In this document: piece by piece, positions 1 through 8,246 of the stretch
Numbering within the stretch: the stretch's first letter is position 1
Layout of the letters: every line of letters begins with the position of its first letter
Assembly (NCBI RefSeq): GCF_003688895.1
Contig: NZ_REFV01000006.1
Coordinates: 124,001-188,000, forward strand
Direction: 5' to 3'
Length of the DNA stretch: 64,000 nt
DNA from: Dokdonia sinensis
GTDB taxonomy: Bacteria; Bacteroidota; Bacteroidia; Flavobacteriales; Flavobacteriaceae
The notes under the pieces: model-generated
What the model saw: only the letters and a program-made list of their open reading frames with translations
Told to the model about the DNA's origin: nothing
Databases searched by the model: none
Program-made: the position numbers and the translations under genes

Positions 1-1
1 T

Positions 2-157
2 GGTTTTGTATCTGATACCAGCCAGATATCTCACGTAGATGCGTTGGAGGACAATTTACTTCCTAAAAAAAGCACCTATCACACCGATATAATTTTAAAG
101 AGCTATTTGAGAAACAAAAAGAATCCTACAATAATAGCCCTAGGCGCCACAGCTTGA
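2..157 (+). CDS. 3' end of an unrecognised protein (5' truncated by window edge)
   Basis: An open frame runs in from the window edge and stops with TGA at 155-157, one base before the next gene's ATG. The visible 51 residues are hydrophilic and end in a small hydrophobic stretch (IIALGATA). I do not recognise the family. The close spacing to the following small gene suggests they are co-transcribed. Only the C-terminus is present, so no function is assigned. Confidence 0.55.
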   Translation, partial: GFVSDTSQISHVDALEDNLLPKKSTYHTDIILKSYLRNKKNPTIIALGATA

Positions 158-158
158 T

Positions 159-443
159 ATGAATGCGACCATATCATATAAAGAGCATTACATGAACTTG
201 GCAAATGAGCTAGTCAAGACCTACCCTGAGTTCAACTTTGAAAATCACTGTTACTTACGAATTGCACTAGACAACGCAGTGGGAACTAAATGGGATACAA
301 AAATTGCGAGACCAGCCTATAAAAACTTGACCATAGTTCAGCGAGCATTGGTCATCGACTATCTTGCTCATTACTTGAGCGACCGAGATATGTTATTGTC
401 CCACAATGCGATTTCGCTCGCATATCGTGGGAAACTCGTTTAA
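159..443 (+). CDS. small conserved-looking hypothetical protein, 94 aa
   Basis: A 94-residue soluble protein without signal peptide or membrane segment. It is rich in aromatic and charged residues (YPEFNFENHCYLRIALDN near residues 22-39). The ATG at 159 follows the upstream stop by one base, which supports this start and co-transcription; Met12 is an alternative. I have an impression that homologues in Bacteroidota carry an 'acetyltransferase' label, but I see no GNAT acetyl-CoA motif (Q/R-x-x-G-x-G/A). Function is left open. Confidence 0.6.
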   Translation: MNATISYKEHYMNLANELVKTYPEFNFENHCYLRIALDNAVGTKWDTKIARPAYKNLTIVQRALVIDYLAHYLSDRDMLLSHNAISLAYRGKLV

Positions 444-464
444 ACCAGACCATTTTTAAACGAG
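435..464 (+). terminator. possible hairpin after the 159-443 gene
   Basis: Inverted repeat CTCGTTTAAA (435-444) and TTTAAACGAG (455-464) with a 10-nt loop, overlapping the stop codon of the small gene. The downstream T-run is poor (CTTTATTTT after a gap), so terminator activity is uncertain. Confidence 0.35.
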
Positions 465-537
465 CTTCAACTTTATTTTGAGATAATACTAGACTATCTT
501 GCACCATTCCCTATTTTCAAATATAAAGTAGACATCA

Positions 538-1374
538 ATGCACGATAATAATATCCATAAAGAGAACTATAATTTTAAGACGCTTGTAAAAAGTGTTCCT
601 GAGCTTCAACCACACCTAAAAAGTATCACGGGAAAAACGACCATAGATTTTAATGATGCTTCAGCAGTTTTTCTTTTGAACAAGGCGCTTCTTTTGTCAC
701 ACTACGATATAAGAGATTGGAGTATTCCCGAAAATTACCTCTGCCCTCCTATTCCGGGGCGCGTAGACTATATACATCATCTCAAGGATCTAATAAATAA
801 GAATGACGTAAAAGGTTTGGATATAGGAACCGGAGCAAGTTTGATTTACCCACTATTGAGCGCAAGTGTTTATGATTGGGAAATGACAGGTGTTGAGGTG
901 GATGAGACCGCTTTCAAGAAAGCAAAAGAAAACCTATCCCACAACCCGCATTTAGCATCAAAAATCAATATCATTCATCAAAAAGACCGAGGCAACATCT
1001 TCAAAGGCGCCATCGCCGAAGAGGAATTCTATGAATTTACAATGTGCAATCCACCTTTTTATGCCTCTGAAGAAGACGCTGTAAAAGCAAACCGCATTAA
1101 AAATCAAAACTTGAAGGCTCGAAACCTCACAAGAAATTTCGCAGGAGTCTCCACCGAACTCTGGTGCAACGGTGGCGAAGCACTTTTTATCAAACGAATG
1201 ATAAAGGAAAGCGTCGATTTTAAAACGCAAGTGGGATGGTTTACAACCCTCGTCTCAAGAAGTGAGCACCTTCCTAAAATCTATAAACAATTGGACAAAT
1301 TAAAGGCAACACATAAAACTGTCGCTATGGAACTTGGGAATAAGAAGACGAGGTTTGTGGGTTGGAGGTTTTGA
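538..1374 (+). CDS. rlmF: 23S rRNA (adenine(1618)-N(6))-methyltransferase RlmF
   Basis: An S-adenosylmethionine-dependent methyltransferase that should N6-methylate A1618 of 23S rRNA in the cytoplasm. The N-terminal family signature is clear: a PEL...TIDF segment (residues 21-38), then LCPPIPGRVDYIHHL (68-82). The SAM-binding loop is DIGTGAS (95-101) and the catalytic N6-methyltransferase tetrapeptide is NPPF (171-174). At 278 aa it is slightly shorter than the E. coli protein (about 308 aa). It stops three bases before the convergent membrane-protein gene. No anomaly seen. Confidence 0.95.
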   Translation: MHDNNIHKENYNFKTLVKSVPELQPHLKSITGKTTIDFNDASAVFLLNKALLLSHYDIRDWSIPENYLCPPIPGRVDYIHHLKDLINKNDVKGLDIGTGASLIYPLLSASVYDWEMTGVEVDETAFKKAKENLSHNPHLASKINIIHQKDRGNIFKGAIAEEEFYEFTMCNPPFYASEEDAVKANRIKNQNLKARNLTRNFAGVSTELWCNGGEALFIKRMIKESVDFKTQVGWFTTLVSRSEHLPKIYKQLDKLKATHKTVAMELGNKKTRFVGWRF

Positions 1375-1377
1375 ATT

Positions 1378-1746
1378 TTACTGGGCATTCAATTTATTGG
1401 CAGGTACTAAAATTAGAATAATACTAAGGCCGATGTATATGGAGAGAGGGATTTGGAAGCCGTGATAATCAAATTTTTCTAATGGGACTTCAAAGAAACG
1501 AGAAGCAATAGGCAAAAGCATCAAAATGAGACTCGCGATTTTGACAGTTCTTTTAGAATACCACTTTGAAAACAAAAGGACAATACCTAATATTCCTATA
1601 ATAGCAAAAAATTGTCTTTCACTTCCAAAATCAGCCATTTCTACAATGAGCCAAAAGATAAAAGGAATACCGATCATTTGTCCCATTAATAGAATTGAGA
1701 AATAGGAAATAAGTGCTAATACTTTAAGGGACGGTTCGAGATTCAC
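1378..1746 (-). CDS. hypothetical four-helix membrane protein, 122 aa
   Basis: A small integral membrane protein with about four hydrophobic stretches (residues roughly 9-34, 45-61, 68-82, 98-115). The start used is a GTG at 1744-1746; an ATG would only appear at residue 21, inside the first helix, so the GTG is preferred. It ends three bases from the rlmF stop (convergent). I recognise no domain and cannot suggest a function. Confidence 0.65.
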   Translation of the reverse strand: MNLEPSLKVLALISYFSILLMGQMIGIPFIFWLIVEMADFGSERQFFAIIGILGIVLLFSKWYSKRTVKIASLILMLLPIASRFFEVPLEKFDYHGFQIPLSIYIGLSIILILVPANKLNAQ

Positions 1747-1803
1747 GGGCTTTGGAAAAATATGGCTTTTTACGGAATTAGATTTGTATTATTATTATAA
1801 GAT

Positions 1804-2523
1804 TCACTTCAAATCAAACAAACTATCCACCGCAGGATACCTTTCTACCGTAAAACCTTCACCGTATTCTGTGCCGATAAGCCTTCCTAAGTCTCGCGCT
1901 CTATAATTAATACTTTCCTTAAAAGTAAGGCTGGAAATAGGTGTATCTCCACTTTCTTTATCTGAGGGGTCGTAAAACTGTGTTTTATAGGCAAACACGG
2001 CTTCACACTTTTTTTCTATAAAGTCGCTTACATCCACCACGATATCTGGCTCTAAGTTTTTCCATTGGATATAGTGGTATACGAATTTTGGACGCCATTT
2101 TGTTTGTTTCACGTTATTAACAGAAGTCTCAATCTTTTCCAATCCACTTAGGAAACAGGCGTCGCTAGCTAGTTTTGCTCCTTTGCCGTGGTCTATATGC
2201 CTATCATCTATCGCATTGCAAAGCACCATTTCTGGCTGGTATTTACGTATGATTTCTATGATTTTAAGCTGGCTCTCTTTATTGTTTTCAAAAAATCCAT
2301 CGCCTAAATCGATATTTTCTCTCACAGAAACACCCAGGATTTTAGCTGAGGCGGTTGCCTCTTCCTTTCTAGTTTGTGCAGTTCCCCGAGTTCCCAATTC
2401 GCCACGAGTGAGGTCTAGGATGCCAACTTTTTTTCCTGATGCTATTTCCTTTGCAATCGTTGCGCCACAGCCTAGCTCAACATCATCTGGGTGTGCGCCT
2501 ATGGCGAGTATGTCTAATTTCAT
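1804..2523 (-). CDS. bshB1: bacillithiol biosynthesis deacetylase BshB1
   Basis: A LmbE/PIG-L zinc deacetylase of the BshB1 type (239 aa), which removes the acetyl group from GlcNAc-malate on the way to bacillithiol, a low-molecular-weight thiol. The zinc motif is AHPDD (residues 10-14: His11, Asp14) with the third ligand in DRHIDH (His112). The TRGELGTRG segment (39-47) is typical of this subfamily. It begins 24 bases after the stop of the trans-sulfuration gene on the same strand, so the two are probably one transcript and may link cysteine supply to thiol synthesis. No bshA or bshC is in the window. Confidence 0.9.
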   Translation of the reverse strand: MKLDILAIGAHPDDVELGCGATIAKEIASGKKVGILDLTRGELGTRGTAQTRKEEATASAKILGVSVRENIDLGDGFFENNKESQLKIIEIIRKYQPEMVLCNAIDDRHIDHGKGAKLASDACFLSGLEKIETSVNNVKQTKWRPKFVYHYIQWKNLEPDIVVDVSDFIEKKCEAVFAYKTQFYDPSDKESGDTPISSLTFKESINYRARDLGRLIGTEYGEGFTVERYPAVDSLFDLK

Positions 2524-2547
2524 ATAGGTGTTTTCGTAAGTAAAATT

Positions 2548-3723
2548 CTAGCTTTCCACAAGCGTTACCGCGCTGTGAACTTCGGCGAGGGCTTGCTCGA
2601 TGTCTGCTATTAAGTCTTCTTTATCTTCTATTCCGACGGAGAAGCGTATCAATCCATCGGAAATTCCTTGTTTTGCTCTTTCCTCTTCGCCCAGCAATGC
2701 GTGGGAAGTTTGCGCAGGACACAACATCGTACTCTCTACTCCTGCAAGGCTCATTGATGGTTTAATAAGTTTTAGTGCTTTTTGAAATGCTTCGGCATCA
2801 ATGTGATCTTGAAGTTCAAAAGACATCATCCCGCCAAATCCTGTCATCTGCCTTTTGGCCAATTCATAATCTGGGTGAGATTTTAATCCTGGGTAATACA
2901 CCTTGGCTACAGCATCATTTTTTGACAACCATTTGGCTAACTTCTTTGCATTTTTATTTTGTGCTTTTACACGTATCGCCATTGTTTTCATACTTCGTTC
3001 TAGCATCCACACAGTCATATCGCTCAAGCTCCCTCCCAGATTTTTGGCAAGATTCCAGATGCGCTCCGTATGTTCCTTACTAGTTGCAATGGCTCCTGCA
3101 CAGATATCGCTGTGTCCGCCCATATATTTGGTCGCACTATGAATAATCACGTCAATCCCAAACTGTAGAGGATTCTGATTTACAGGCGATGCAAAGGTAT
3201 TATCTATCATTGTGACAATGCCATTTGCTTTGGCAAGGCTACTCACCATAGTCATATCTGTCACTTTCATAAGCGGGTTGGACGGAGTTTCTATGTAAAT
3301 GACTTTAGTTTTGGGAGTAATCGCTTTCGCGAAAGCGGCCTCATCAAGACCTTTTGTAAACGTATATTCTATTCCGTACTTGTGGAATTCCTCCACCACC
3401 AGATTATAAGTACCTCCATACAAGGTTTCCTGCAACACAATATGATCTCCAGCCTTGAGAAACGCCAGTAGCGCAGTGCTCACAGCTGCCATGCCGCTGC
3501 CAAAAATTAGTGCATCCTCCGTACCCTCAAGTGCTGCAATCTTCTTGCATAAAGCTTCTTGATTAGGTGTATTGAAATACCGCGGATACCGCTTTACGTC
3601 TACATCCATAAACGCATATGAGGAAGATAAGTAAATAGGAGAAATCGCTCCTTTGAACTGTTCATCCTTTACTTCGCCCACGTGGGTGCAGATTGTATTT
3701 ATTCCTTTAGTTCTGGATTTCAT
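2548..3723 (-). CDS. trans-sulfuration family PLP enzyme (cystathionine gamma-synthase/lyase-like)
   Basis: A 391-aa Cys/Met-metabolism PLP enzyme. The PLP lysine is Lys199 in SATKYMGGHSD, the PLP-nitrogen aspartate is in MIDNTF (Asp174), and ETPSNP (145-150) is also family-typical. Whether it acts as cystathionine gamma-synthase, gamma-lyase or methionine gamma-lyase cannot be decided from motifs alone. Being upstream of bshB1, a role in supplying cysteine for bacillithiol is attractive (inference). Residues 130-134 (AFAKA) are encoded by a copy of the dispersed palindrome at 3322-3337, in a stretch between conserved blocks. Confidence 0.9.
   Translation of the reverse strand: MKSRTKGINTICTHVGEVKDEQFKGAISPIYLSSSYAFMDVDVKRYPRYFNTPNQEALCKKIAALEGTEDALIFGSGMAAVSTALLAFLKAGDHIVLQETLYGGTYNLVVEEFHKYGIEYTFTKGLDEAAFAKAITPKTKVIYIETPSNPLMKVTDMTMVSSLAKANGIVTMIDNTFASPVNQNPLQFGIDVIIHSATKYMGGHSDICAGAIATSKEHTERIWNLAKNLGGSLSDMTVWMLERSMKTMAIRVKAQNKNAKKLAKWLSKNDAVAKVYYPGLKSHPDYELAKRQMTGFGGMMSFELQDHIDAEAFQKALKLIKPSMSLAGVESTMLCPAQTSHALLGEEERAKQGISDGLIRFSVGIEDKEDLIADIEQALAEVHSAVTLVES
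3322..3337. repeat. dispersed 16-bp palindrome, copy in trans-sulfuration gene
   Basis: Perfect CGCTTTCGCGAAAGCG inside the minus-strand trans-sulfuration gene, translated as AFAKA (residues 130-134). Confidence 0.95.
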
Positions 3724-3831
3724 AACTCATAAATTATCCTCTAAAAGTACAAAAACTTCTTACGACTGCAGTTCCAATTTCTGACAAGGAAGAGGCGTAT
3801 TTTCGGCATAAATCTGCTACCTTTATGTGAT

Positions 3832-5061
3832 ATGAAATTGATTACAAACATCCATCAGTTACTTGTGACTGGAGAATTCCTTAAACCGCTCGCCGGCAAA
3901 GAGATGCACGAGCTACCATATATTGAGAATGCTTTTCTCGCCATTGAGGATGGCCTCATCTATGAATTTGGAAAGATGGAAGACCTACATCCGCTCGCCG
4001 TAGCCGAAGTTATAGATGCCACAGGACAGATTGTCTTACCCCTGTGGTGTGACTCTCACACCCATCTTGTGTATGCTGCAGACCGTGAAGATGAATTTGT
4101 AGACCGTATTAAAGGACTTACCTATCAAGAGATCGCTCAGAAAGGTGGCGGTATTTTAAATAGTGCCAAACGCCTACGAGAAATGGACATCGACACGCTG
4201 TATGAAGATGCTGCAAAACGCCTTGAATCTCTTATCGCGATGGGTACTGGCGCAATCGAGATTAAAAGTGGCTACGGCCTTACGGTATCTTCAGAGCGCA
4301 AGATGCTGGAGGTTATTGCGAGGCTCAAAGAAAACTTTGACATTCCAATAAAAGCAACCCTACTCGCCGCTCACGCTATTCCTGAATTGTATAAGGATAG
4401 ACGCGAGGATTATATAAAGCTCATTGTTGAGGAGATGATTCCCGCTTTCGCGAAAGCGAACCTCTGCGATTTTATAGACGTTTTTTGCGAGTCTGGCTAC
4501 TTTACGGTGGCAGAGATGGAAACCATTTTAACCGAAGGAAAAAAACACGGTTTGCAACCAAAAGTTCACGTAAACCAATTCAACTCCATAGGTGGCATTG
4601 CCAAGGCAGTAGAGCATAAGGCGGTAAGCGTAGACCATTTAGAGGAACTCACTGAAGCCGATATTATAGCACTTCAAAATGGAACAACTATTCCCGTCGC
4701 ATTGCCCGGGTGTTCATTCTTTTTAGGAATTCCGTACACACTGGCGCGCAAGTTAATAGATGCTGGATTACCACTCGCAATAGCAACAGATTACAACCCG
4801 GGGTCCTCCCCTAGTGGCAATATGAATTTTATCGTATCCCAAGCTTGCGTAAACCTGCGACTCACCCCGCAGGAAGCAATAGCCGCAGCCACCATAAATG
4901 GTGCATTTGCAATGGGAATCGCTACTGAAACAGGAAGCATAACAAAACAAAAAAAAGCCAATATTATGATCACACAACCACTCAACTCTTTCAACGCGAT
5001 TCCCTATCGCTTTGGAAACCCGCAAATAGATAAAATTATGATTAACGGAGAATTTATATAG
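3832..5061 (+). CDS. hutI: imidazolonepropionase HutI
   Basis: Hydrolyses 4-imidazolone-5-propionate to N-formimino-glutamate, the third step of histidine degradation. It is an amidohydrolase of 409 aa, the usual length. The metal motif is DSHTH (His76, His78), followed by ADREDEFVDRIKGLTYQEIA; later blocks include GAIEIKSGYGL and ATDYNPGSSP with the metal aspartate. It leads a five-gene operon: the next gene starts two bases after its stop, with hutG beyond. AFAKA at residues 205-209 comes from a palindrome copy at 4443-4458. Upstream, TACCTTTA (3818-3825) is one base off the Bacteroidota -7 consensus. Confidence 0.95.
   Translation: MKLITNIHQLLVTGEFLKPLAGKEMHELPYIENAFLAIEDGLIYEFGKMEDLHPLAVAEVIDATGQIVLPLWCDSHTHLVYAADREDEFVDRIKGLTYQEIAQKGGGILNSAKRLREMDIDTLYEDAAKRLESLIAMGTGAIEIKSGYGLTVSSERKMLEVIARLKENFDIPIKATLLAAHAIPELYKDRREDYIKLIVEEMIPAFAKANLCDFIDVFCESGYFTVAEMETILTEGKKHGLQPKVHVNQFNSIGGIAKAVEHKAVSVDHLEELTEADIIALQNGTTIPVALPGCSFFLGIPYTLARKLIDAGLPLAIATDYNPGSSPSGNMNFIVSQACVNLRLTPQEAIAAATINGAFAMGIATETGSITKQKKANIMITQPLNSFNAIPYRFGNPQIDKIMINGEFI
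4443..4458. repeat. dispersed 16-bp palindrome, copy in hutI
   Basis: Perfect CGCTTTCGCGAAAGCG, translated AFAKA at HutI residues 205-209. Confidence 0.95.
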
Positions 5062-5063
5062 CT

Positions 5064-5636
5064 ATGCTCCCTAATTTTAGATTATCAAATGATAAACCCC
5101 TCTCAGAGCGTTTTCGGAATAAAGGTATGGATACCTTTCACGATGCGATACGCTACGTTCAGAAGTTACCTTATGGTAGAAACTCTAGCACACGCAAGGC
5201 TTCAATTATTCTGACAGAAGGTAAAGGAACCTGCTCGACAAAGCACGCGTGCCTCAAGACTCTCGCCGAAGAAAATGAAATCAATAGCATCGATTTTAAT
5301 CTCGCAATTTACTCGATGAACGGTGAAAATACTCCCGGTGTAGGCCAAGTTCTCAAAAAGTATAATTTGGACTATATTCTAGAAGCCCACACTTATTTAT
5401 CTTATGATAGTGAGCGTTTTGATTATACTTTCCAAAAAGCAAATAATAGGGCTTGGGAGAAAGATATCCTAATAGAAATACCCATAGACGCAGATCAAGT
5501 GGGGAGTTGGAAAAAAGAATATCATCAGTCAGTTTTAAAAAGCTGGATTAAAAGAGAAAAAATGCCATATAGCCTCGATGAAATCTGGGATATACGTGAA
5601 GAATGCATAAAGGCTCTAAGTCCTAGAGAAGTATGA
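5064..5636 (+). CDS. unknown protein between hutI and hutG, possible transglutaminase-like fold
   Basis: A 190-aa soluble protein that I cannot assign to a named family. GKGTCSTKHACLKTLAEE (residues 54-70; Cys57), followed by His109 in LEAHTYL and Asp120 in ERFDYTF, has the order and spacing of a transglutaminase/papain-like Cys-His-Asp triad (inference). It starts two bases after hutI and its stop overlaps the hutG ATG by four bases (ATGA at 5633-5636), so it is firmly in the hut operon. A role with formiminoglutamate, glutamate or a related amide is conceivable, but nothing in the sequence proves it. Confidence 0.85.
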   Translation: MLPNFRLSNDKPLSERFRNKGMDTFHDAIRYVQKLPYGRNSSTRKASIILTEGKGTCSTKHACLKTLAEENEINSIDFNLAIYSMNGENTPGVGQVLKKYNLDYILEAHTYLSYDSERFDYTFQKANNRAWEKDILIEIPIDADQVGSWKKEYHQSVLKSWIKREKMPYSLDEIWDIREECIKALSPREV

Positions 5637-6628
5637 TACAGCTTCATTTTCATACTCAAGAAGATTCTCATAAACAACTCTCTGCTAGAGATGGAGAAAC
5701 AAAACTTGGTCAGAGCATACAATACATCTCGAGCTTAGATGATCTGAAGAATCACACCTCTAGATACGTTGTTTTTGGGATTTGCGAGGACATGGGAGTT
5801 CAGGCAAATTTTGGAAAGACTGGTACCGCAAAAGCTTGGTCTGCCTTTTTAAGATCGTTTCTTAACATACAGGATAATAAATACAATCACGGATCATCTA
5901 TAATACTGTTAGGACATATATCTGTCAAACCTGATTTTACAATTACAGCAGAAACCCCAAAAGAAGAACTAGGAGCTGTAGTAAGCAGAATAGATAAGAT
6001 GGTTACTCAAGTCGTAAAAGCAATTGTAGCTGCTGGAAAAATTCCTATTGCCATAGGTGGAGGCCATAATAATGCTTTCGGAATGATAAAAGGGACTGCT
6101 ACTGCCTTAAATACTGCCATTAATGTGATTAATATAGACGCGCACACAGATTTACGTACTGCAGATTATCGTCATAGTGGTAATGGTTTTAGATACGCTT
6201 ATGAAAACGAACCTCGTCTTTTAAACAAATACTGCATTTTTGGTCTACACAAAAATTATACCCCAGCGTATATTTTCGAATGGATTGAAGCCCGAAAAGA
6301 AGAAGTAAAATACGTGTTATTTGAAGATATTATCGCAGAGAATAATGGTAGAGAATTGTATAAAGATATGATAGCAGAATTATCTGTCACGTCATTTGGA
6401 TTAGAGTTAGACTGCGATGCTATAGAAAATTTTTCAAGCAGTGCAATAACTCCTAGTGGTTTCAATTTGAGTGATATAAGAAATTTAATCTCAATTACAG
6501 GTTTAAGTAAAAAATGCAGTTACTTTCATCTTTGCGAGGCAGCGCCTACTAATAAAAATATGACTCAAATAGGTAAAGCACTATCCTATATGGTTACAGA
6601 TTTTATCCATTCTAAAAATGAAGATTAG
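5633..6628 (+). CDS. hutG: formimidoylglutamase-like ureohydrolase HutG
   Basis: An arginase/agmatinase-family hydrolase (331 aa) that, by context, should split N-formimino-glutamate to glutamate and formamide. All binuclear manganese ligands are visible: His145 in GGGHNN, Asp169/His171/Asp173 in IDAHTD, Asp260/Asp262 in LDCDAI. No hutU is in the window, and hutH lies more than 42 kb away. It overlaps the unknown gene by 4 bases upstream and the GNAT gene by 11 bases downstream. Another ureohydrolase specificity is possible, but the link to hutI makes HutG the best call. Confidence 0.88.
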   Translation: MIQLHFHTQEDSHKQLSARDGETKLGQSIQYISSLDDLKNHTSRYVVFGICEDMGVQANFGKTGTAKAWSAFLRSFLNIQDNKYNHGSSIILLGHISVKPDFTITAETPKEELGAVVSRIDKMVTQVVKAIVAAGKIPIAIGGGHNNAFGMIKGTATALNTAINVINIDAHTDLRTADYRHSGNGFRYAYENEPRLLNKYCIFGLHKNYTPAYIFEWIEARKEEVKYVLFEDIIAENNGRELYKDMIAELSVTSFGLELDCDAIENFSSSAITPSGFNLSDIRNLISITGLSKKCSYFHLCEAAPTNKNMTQIGKALSYMVTDFIHSKNED

Positions 6629-7076
6629 ACCTTTTACACATAGGGATGCAGAAACTTTTAAAGCGCTCAATGTGGCTTGGCTTCATAAGTATTTTTACGT
6701 GGAGCCTTATGATAATGAAGTCTTGAGTAACCCATTTCAATATATTTTGGAGAAAGGCGGCTATATTTTTATGGTAGATTACGAAGGTAAGACTGTAGGA
6801 ACGATGTCTTTAATATTTATAGAAAACGGAGTTTACGAGTTTACAAAGATGGCGGTAGATCCTTCTGTGCAAGGCAAAGGTTTAGGGAAAAAGATGATGG
6901 AGTCTGTTATTGCTTTCGCGAAAGCAGAAAAAATGAACACCCTCATACTCTATTCTAACAGGATTTTAGAAAATGCCATCCACATCTACAAGAAATATGG
7001 ATTTGTGGAAATACCTTTAGAAACTGAAAATCAATACGAAAGAGCAAATATTAAAATGAAACTAAAACTGATATGA
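6618..7076 (+). CDS. GNAT family N-acetyltransferase
   Basis: A 152-aa Gcn5-related acetyltransferase. The acetyl-CoA pyrophosphate loop is VQGKGLGKK (motif A, about residues 83-92), and KKYGF near the C-terminus is the motif B region. The substrate is unknown. It overlaps hutG by 11 bases and the lipoprotein gene by 4 (ATGA, 7073-7076), so it is translated within the hut operon. AFAKA at residues 99-103, just after motif A in the alpha-3 region, is encoded by the palindrome at 6911-6926. Confidence 0.88.
   Translation: MKIRPFTHRDAETFKALNVAWLHKYFYVEPYDNEVLSNPFQYILEKGGYIFMVDYEGKTVGTMSLIFIENGVYEFTKMAVDPSVQGKGLGKKMMESVIAFAKAEKMNTLILYSNRILENAIHIYKKYGFVEIPLETENQYERANIKMKLKLI
6911..6926. repeat. 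dispersed palindrome, copy in GNAT gene (TG...CA ends)
   Basis: TGCTTTCGCGAAAGCA: the 14-bp core is perfect and the outer pair is T/A instead of C/G, so it is still a 16-bp palindrome. Translated AFAKA. Confidence 0.93.
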
Positions 7077-7855
7077 AAAAGATACTTTTTACAATGTCCA
7101 TATGTCTTGCATTCTTTGCGTGTAAGAATGACAAAAAAGAAAATAATACGGTACAAACTAATGAAGACGTAACCGTAGAATCACCTACAACAAACTTTGA
7201 AATAATCCCCATCTCCCACGCTACAATGGTTTTAAAGTGGAATGGAAAGACTATTTATGTAGATCCTGTAGGTGGTGCCGAGCTTTTTGCAGATTATGAT
7301 AATCCAGACATCGTGCTAGTTACAGACATACACGGCGACCATCTTAACGTGGAAACACTTGAAGGTTTAAATATGGATAATGCCACCCTCATCGTTCCCA
7401 GTGCAGTAAATGAAAAAACACCGCAGGGAATTTCTTCTCAAATTATAGTACTAAACAATAGTAATACAGCAGATGTGCTCGGCTTTAATATTGAAGCAAT
7501 CCCAATGTATAATCTCAGAGAAGAAGCTCTTAATTTTCACACTAAAGGTCGTGGTAATGGTTATGTAATTGAGAATGACGGGAAACGTATCTATATTTCG
7601 GGCGATACGGAGGATATCCCAGAGATGCGCAATCTTGAGAATATTGATATTGCATTTGTCTGTATGAACCTTCCCTACACAATGACTGAAGAAAGTGCTG
7701 CTGCCGCAGTTCTGGATTTTAAGCCAAAAACGGTCCTGCCCTACCACTATCGTGGCAAAGAAAAGATGAGTGATGTATTCAAATTTAAAAACCTTGTCAA
7801 TGCCGGTAATGAGAATATTGAAGTGCTAATGATGGATTGGTACCCAGAACAGTAA
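7073..7855 (+). CDS. lipoprotein with metallo-beta-lactamase fold
   Basis: A 260-aa protein with a short lipoprotein signal (lipobox ending at Cys17 in FFACK), then an acidic linker and an MBL-fold hydrolase domain of the UlaG/UPF0173 type. The metal motif reads TDIHGDH (84-90), so the first histidine of the usual T-H-x-H-x-D-H is aspartate. Later ligands fit SGDTED and PYHYRG. It is the last gene of the hut operon (4-bp overlap with GNAT). Likely membrane-anchored in the periplasm or envelope. Substrate unknown. Confidence 0.8.
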   Translation: MKKILFTMSICLAFFACKNDKKENNTVQTNEDVTVESPTTNFEIIPISHATMVLKWNGKTIYVDPVGGAELFADYDNPDIVLVTDIHGDHLNVETLEGLNMDNATLIVPSAVNEKTPQGISSQIIVLNNSNTADVLGFNIEAIPMYNLREEALNFHTKGRGNGYVIENDGKRIYISGDTEDIPEMRNLENIDIAFVCMNLPYTMTEESAAAAVLDFKPKTVLPYHYRGKEKMSDVFKFKNLVNAGNENIEVLMMDWYPEQ

Positions 7856-7859
7856 GAAA

Positions 7860-8108
7860 CTATTCTTTTCTAGGTTGCTTAGGAGGCATAGGTCCCCGAA
7901 GATGAATAACGAGACCATTTAAAAAATTACGCAAGAACTGATCACCGCATTCCATATATTTTGCGTGGTCCGGATGACGGAAAATAGCTCCCAGTTCGCT
8001 TTTAGACACTTGAAAATCTACGAGTTCACAAATCTTGATAATATCATCGTCCCTTAATTTATGGGCCACACGGAGTTTTTTAAAGATATCGTTGTTTGTA
8101 AGTGCCAT
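7860..8108 (-). CDS. DUF1456 (YehS-like) single-domain protein
   Basis: Resembles one repeat of the DUF1456 domain, which E. coli YehS has in duplicate: NNDIFKKLRVAHKLRDDD, then LRNFLNGLVIHLRG. The ATG at 8106-8108 (MALTNND) is preferred because the domain begins there; the frame extends seven residues upstream to 8129. The protein has 82 residues and a basic, proline-rich tail. Function of the family is unknown. It converges on the MBL lipoprotein gene with a 4-base gap. Confidence 0.75.
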   Translation of the reverse strand: MALTNNDIFKKLRVAHKLRDDDIIKICELVDFQVSKSELGAIFRHPDHAKYMECGDQFLRNFLNGLVIHLRGPMPPKQPRKE

Positions 8109-8145
8109 AGCTTTTAAAGTTTTATGCAAGTTACGGTTAAAATTG

Positions 8146-8161
8146 CGCTTTCGCGAAAGCG
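8146..8161. repeat. dispersed 16-bp palindrome, intergenic (divergent region)
   Basis: Perfect CGCTTTCGCGAAAGCG between the divergent DUF1456 and rluF genes. Confidence 0.95.
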
Positions 8162-8229
8162 TAATCCTCCACCTTCGTACAATTTACTTAAGAATATAAT
8201 CTAATGCAAAGCAATCACATAATTACCTG

Positions 8230-8237
8230 TAATTTTG
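8230..8237 (+). promoter_or_regulatory. Bacteroidota -7 box for rluF
   Basis: TAATTTTG fits TAnnTTTG and lies ten bases before the chosen ATG (8247), implying an almost leaderless transcript. No clear TTG/TTTG -33 element at the usual distance. Confidence 0.4.
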
Positions 8238-8246
8238 CAACATATT

